Part shown: piece by piece, positions 55,840 through 57,304 of the stretch
Layout of the letters: every line of letters starts with the position of its first letter
How positions within the stretch are numbered: position 1 is the first letter of the stretch
Made by a program: the position numbers and the translations under genes
Assembly: GCA_045577075.1 (NCBI GenBank)
Contig: JAZNHR010000036.1
Span: 1 to 57,304, forward strand
Length of the DNA stretch: 57,304 nt
Source of the DNA: SIG447 sp045577075
Lineage (GTDB): Bacteria > Bacillota > Clostridia > UMGS1883 > UMGS1540
Direction: 5' to 3'
Notes under the pieces: generated by a model
Told to the model about the DNA's origin: nothing
Database searches by the model: none
What the model saw: the letters and a program-made list of their open reading frames with translations, nothing else

Positions 55840-57304
55840 CTAATTTTTCCCGTCCATTTCCGTTTTTACAGCTATTTCGGGGACTTCGGGGCGAACATAT
55901 ACAGTATGTTGTTTTTCGTACAGCACCATGCCGGGTCTTGCGCCCGAGGGTTTCCATACGTTTTTGACCTCGGTAAAATCTACCGGCACCTGGCTACTGT
56001 CCCGTCCGCCGCTAAAGTACGCCGCAAGGGCGGCGGCGCGGAGAATGACAGTGTCCGGCACTTCCTGTCGGTCTGCCCTGATAAGCACATGGGAGCCGGG
56101 CATATTTTTAACGTGGAGCCAAATATCGTCGGCGCGGGAAAGGCGCATCGTCACCATATCGTTTTGCCGATTGTTTCTTCCAACTAAAACGGAAAAGCCT
56201 TCGACCTCAAATTCCAGGGGTGCACTTGGTGTATCCTTTTGCTTTTTCTTGCCTGTTTCTTCTTTAATATAACCACCAGCCGCCATTTCCCGGCGAATTT
56301 CCGCAAGGGCGTCCTCGTCCTCGGCGCGCTCGATTGCCTCCAGTACTGTGGCCATATAATCCGCCTCTTCTCTTGCCTTTTCCAGTTCTTCTTTTACAAC
56401 CACCGCCGCCGTTTTCATCTTTCTGTACTTTTTAAAATAGAGCTGGGCGTTGACGGAGGCATTTTTTGTTTCGTCAAGAGGTACCGTGATGGGTTCCATA
56501 TTATTATAGAAGTTTTCGAGCGTCACCGCCGTTGCCCCCGGCTCTGCGCGGTAGAGATTTGCCAGGAGCAGTTCGCCGTAAATGCGGTACTTCTCCATGT
56601 TTTCCGTATCCGCAAGGGTCCCTTCGTGAATCCCGATTTTTTTGTGCAGACGCTCCAGTATCGCCGCCGCACGTTTTCTAAGGCTTGCCCCCTTTTGCCG
56701 CATGCGGTCGCTTTTATCTCTGCCGGAGAAAAATGCATCCATGACATGGGACAGGCTTTCCATTTTTTCTATCTTTAAAATATCTTTATGGGCATAAGGC
56801 TCGTATGCGGTAAAATCCACCGGTTCTCCTTCGGGAGAACGGAGTAGAGACGGGGAAAATTCCTCTGCCCGTACCCGGTCAAAAAACCGAACAAAGCCCT
56901 TTGCAAGCGCTTCTTCATTGCCGCGGACGGGGGCGTCCTCCCGCCCCGTGCTTTCTGCCGCGATACATTTTGCCGCCATGGGGCTAAGACCGCGATAAAG
57001 CGTTAGGAGTGCCTTGGCACCTAAGGCTTCCGGCATTTCCGAAAGACGGGCACGGCAGTCTGCCTCCCCGGCTACTAGGGGATTTTCTTTGTCCTGTGGC
57101 GGTGGCGGGCAGTACGTAAGGCCCGGCAAAATGCCCCTTCCCGAAGAAAGGTCCACATGATGCGCCGCATCTATAATTTTTCCGTTTTCATCCAGAAGTA
57201 TAATATTCGGGTTTCGACCTGCAAATTCCGCAATCAGCTTTTTTTCGGTTTTGTCACCCATTTCGTTATAGACACTGACAGAAAGGCAAAGCATTCTCTC
57301 AAAA
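55840..57304 (-). CDS. rqcH: NFACT-family ribosome quality-control factor RqcH/Rqc2 homologue (5' end outside window)
   Basis: The frame is still open at the window edge; an ATG at 57294 is internal because the codons before it (FER) continue the family sequence into MLCLSVSVYNEMGDKTEKKL. About 487 residues are seen of a usual 560-590. Visible are the end of the NFACT-N domain, a central helical region (EKYRIYGELLLANLYRAEPG, then a coiled coil with KYRKMKTAAVVVKEELEKAR) and the C-terminal NFACT-R domain (DDIWLHVKNMPGSHVLIRAD). RqcH binds stalled 50S subunits and adds alanine tails that mark nascent chains for degradation; older annotation calls it a fibronectin-binding protein. Confidence 0.93.
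   Translation of the reverse strand, partial: FERMLCLSVSVYNEMGDKTEKKLIAEFAGRNPNIILLDENGKIIDAAHHVDLSSGRGILPGLTYCPPPPQDKENPLVAGEADCRARLSEMPEALGAKALLTLYRGLSPMAAKCIAAESTGREDAPVRGNEEALAKGFVRFFDRVRAEEFSPSLLRSPEGEPVDFTAYEPYAHKDILKIEKMESLSHVMDAFFSGRDKSDRMRQKGASLRKRAAAILERLHKKIGIHEGTLADTENMEKYRIYGELLLANLYRAEPGATAVTLENFYNNMEPITVPLDETKNASVNAQLYFKKYRKMKTAAVVVKEELEKAREEADYMATVLEAIERAEDEDALAEIRREMAAGGYIKEETGKKKQKDTPSAPLEFEVEGFSVLVGRNNRQNDMVTMRLSRADDIWLHVKNMPGSHVLIRADRQEVPDTVILRAAALAAYFSGGRDSSQVPVDFTEVKNVWKPSGARPGMVLYEKQHTVYVRPEVPEIAVKTEMDGKN

Noticed and set aside
1..57304. Mobile elements, CRISPR arrays, rRNA or tRNA genes, defence systems
   Set aside because: No transposase, integrase, phage protein, regularly spaced repeat or tRNA cloverleaf was noticed; the window is housekeeping chromosome. 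A covariance or profile search would be needed to exclude a short RNA gene fully.

Overview
The window is 57.3 kb of gene-dense, ordinary chromosomal DNA from a Gram-positive anaerobe of the class Clostridia. An Oscillospiraceae-like relative is my inference. It rests on low-GC Firmicutes gene orders (rpmG-secE-nusG-rplKAJL and rimP-nusA-ylxR-ylxQ-infB-rbfA), hisZ with short hisG, cdaAR, a BofA-type sporulation protein, a sigma-G remnant, DUF624, DUF6062 and DUF1846 proteins, and AGGAGG-type ribosome binding sites. Base composition looks moderate, near half G+C, except for one AT-rich gene at 33.6-34.1 kb. I saw no rRNA, tRNA, insertion sequence, phage gene or CRISPR array, and no gene-free stretch longer than 300 bases.

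Layout. 1-1066: 3' end of typA. 1157-9334: a complete, tightly overlapping histidine operon, hisZGDCBHAF-hisIE-hisK, with its own promoter, continuing into a thioesterase and a membrane permease. The only clear terminator for this strand lies beyond the convergent comEA-like gene at 11252-11279. 10872-14052: minus-strand genes (ComEA-like, DUF1846, a P-loop/Asp23-like fusion, an unknown SH3-like protein). 14246-15990: cdaA-cdaR, the c-di-AMP cyclase and its regulator, from a consensus promoter. 16041-21633: AMP-dependent ligase, then an LTA-synthase-like sulfatase gene coupled to uvrB. 21813-28077: FAD dehydrogenase, bofA, sstT with a structured leader, and a HAD-pgsA-DUF6062-DUF624 operon. 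28234-33438: unknown membrane protein, ldh, dinB, and an SGNH-zinc ribbon-HD-kinase operon. 33591-35167: an AT-rich membrane protein and a D-2-hydroxyacid dehydrogenase.

35292-38683 is the minus-strand translation/transcription cluster rpmG-secE-nusG-rplK-rplA-[L10 leader]-rplJ-rplL. 38773-48378 is an eleven-gene operon rimP-nusA-ylxR-ylxQ-infB-rbfA-nrnA-truB-ribF-asnS-TPR read toward the ribosomal operon. 48501-57304: a GT39-type glycosyltransferase, a Gfo/Idh/MocA oxidoreductase, a sigG gene cut off after region 2, a PfkB sugar kinase, a polar amino-acid ABC transporter (ATPase, permease with a large extra N-terminal domain, lipoprotein binding protein) and the 5'-truncated rqcH/NFACT gene.

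I found no dramatic new system. The points most worth a second look are the truncated sigG, the ABC permease with an unexplained extracytoplasmic domain, the structured sstT leader, the bofA ribosome binding site buried in a terminator stem, hairpins placed at the transcription start of three operons, the acidic tail on L10, and the AT-rich orphan gene. Seventeen sigma-A-type promoters could be placed by eye; 15 have 17-nt spacers and 11 carry an extended -10 TGn.
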